DNA from: Acinetobacter towneri DSM 14962 = CIP 107472
GTDB taxonomy: Bacteria > Pseudomonadota > Gammaproteobacteria > Pseudomonadales > Moraxellaceae
Reading direction: 5' to 3'
Assembly: GCF_000368785.1 (NCBI RefSeq)
Contig: NZ_KB849688.1
Location: forward strand, 442,849-506,848
DNA: 64,000 nucleotides
Position 1 is the stretch's first letter, and each line of letters opens with the position of its first letter. Of this stretch, positions 63,178 to 64,000 are shown piece after piece. The notes under the pieces were generated by a model, which was not told the DNA's origin, ran no database searches, and saw only the letters and a list, made by a program, of their open reading frames with translations. The position numbers and the translations under genes are program-made.

Positions 63178-64000
63178 ATGAGTGAAAAGTTGCAAAAGGT
63201 ACTCGCACGAGTAGGCTTGGGTTCTCGCCGTTATATGGAAGAAGTCATTGCCGCTGGTCGTGTGAGTGTCAACGGCCAAGTTGCCCAAGTGGGTGAACGT
63301 ATCGAACCAGGTGATGAGCTTCGCATCGATGGTCGTAAAGTTCAGTTCCAAATTGAAGATGAAATTCGTCGTCGCGTTCTGATTTACTACAAACCAGAAG
63401 GCGAAATTTGCTCACGCAACGACCCAGAACAGCGCCCAACTGTATTTGATAACCTGCCTGCAATTGCCAATGATCGTTGGGTAATGGTTGGTCGTCTGGA
63501 CATTAACTCGACAGGTTTATTGCTATTCACCAACGATGGTGAATTAGCCAACCGTTTAATGCACCCATCGAACGAAATTGAACGTGAATATGCCGTTCGT
63601 GTGATGGGTGAAGTGACACCACAACTAAAAAACAACATGCTGCGTGGTGTGGTGCTAGATGATGGCCCTGCTAAATTTGAATCTTTCTCTGAAATTGGTG
63701 GTGATGGTATTAACCGCTGGTATCAAGTGGTGGTAAAAGAAGGTCGTAACCGCGAAGTTCGTCGTATTTTTGAATCACAAGGTCTGAAAGTCAGCCGTCT
63801 ATTGCGTACCCGTTACGGCACGGTAATTTTACCGCGTGAATTACGTACAGGTCGCTGGATGGAATTGGATAAAAATGACATCGATAACCTTGCCAAAGCG
63901 GTTGAGTTAAAACCACGTCAAGGCACAGGTTTGTACGGCATGGCAAAACGTCGCAATGAGCGTATGCAGGAAAAACCGTTGGCAGCACGTCGTGGTGGTT
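63178..64000 (+). CDS. rluB: 23S rRNA pseudouridine(2605) synthase RluB, cut by the window end
   Basis: The first 274 codons are present and the gene runs off the window. An S4 RNA-binding domain (residues 1-60, MSEKLQKVLARVGLGSRR, VSVNGQVAQVGERI) is followed by the RsuA-type catalytic domain with Asp108 in VGRLDINSTGLLLFTNDGE and EGRNREVRRIFES. It makes pseudouridine at position 2605 of 23S rRNA (E. coli numbering). From ~265 on, a basic tail begins (RRNERMQEKPLAARRGG). Confidence 0.93.
   Translation, partial: MSEKLQKVLARVGLGSRRYMEEVIAAGRVSVNGQVAQVGERIEPGDELRIDGRKVQFQIEDEIRRRVLIYYKPEGEICSRNDPEQRPTVFDNLPAIANDRWVMVGRLDINSTGLLLFTNDGELANRLMHPSNEIEREYAVRVMGEVTPQLKNNMLRGVVLDDGPAKFESFSEIGGDGINRWYQVVVKEGRNREVRRIFESQGLKVSRLLRTRYGTVILPRELRTGRWMELDKNDIDNLAKAVELKPRQGTGLYGMAKRRNERMQEKPLAARRGG

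Overview
The window is a stretch of Acinetobacter chromosome. GC content is moderate to low, the genes have strong similarity to Acinetobacter families, and three hallmarks of the genus are present: an intact adeIJK-type efflux operon, a bfmRS-type two-component system, and an ABZJ_00895-like membrane protein. Several proteins differ enough from what I recall of A. baumannii (for example the outer-membrane channel and NrdB N-termini) that I would not name the species. Nearly everything is core genome.

Layout. 1-2600: tRNA-Gln, prs, rplY, pth, panD. 2690-7800: a DUF1289 protein, trhO, a run of small membrane proteins including DedA, a glycine-zipper protein, a UPF0149 protein and a short acidic protein. 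8157-11260: rpoD, ybeD, lipB. 11300-14716: SCP2-like protein, Fe-alcohol dehydrogenase, PuuP-like permease. 14900-21511 (minus strand): trmL, cysG, serS, an RsiV-like lipoprotein, a small NAGS-like protein, lolA, rpmA, rplU. 21984-25794: ispB, a Gcr-family membrane protein, a PAP2 phosphatase. 25816-31716: efflux pump. 31858-35106: tandem YbjQ proteins, two unknown proteins and an SDR. 35358-38252: valS.

38300-40440 is the only accessory island I see. It is AT-rich and holds a two-gene operon: an OLD/AAA_15-like ATPase followed 4 nt later by a small protein with a PD-(D/E)xK-type nuclease signature (D48, E89-L-K91). It ends with a strong terminator and is followed by a decayed DUF559 (Vsr-like) endonuclease. 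This is the best candidate for an undescribed defence-type system.

40599-47880: DUF421 protein, AmpG/RhtX-like transporter, acyltransferase, patatin-like lipoprotein, NfeD/paraslipin pair, PutP. 47980-50427: bfmS/bfmR-type regulators. 51017-55602: class Ia ribonucleotide reductase. Its upstream region carries a promoter overlapped by two NrdR-like boxes exactly 32 bp apart, plus a perfect DnaA box. Between nrdA and nrdB lie two very short unannotated membrane ORFs and a 28-bp perfect palindrome. 55929-59712 (minus): a LysM/BON protein, acpP, fabG, fabD, rpmF, yceD; plsX and fabH are absent from their usual place. 59811-64000: epmC, yciO, a small unknown, scpA, scpB and the start of rluB.

All functional names come from motif and family recognition by eye; no search was run.
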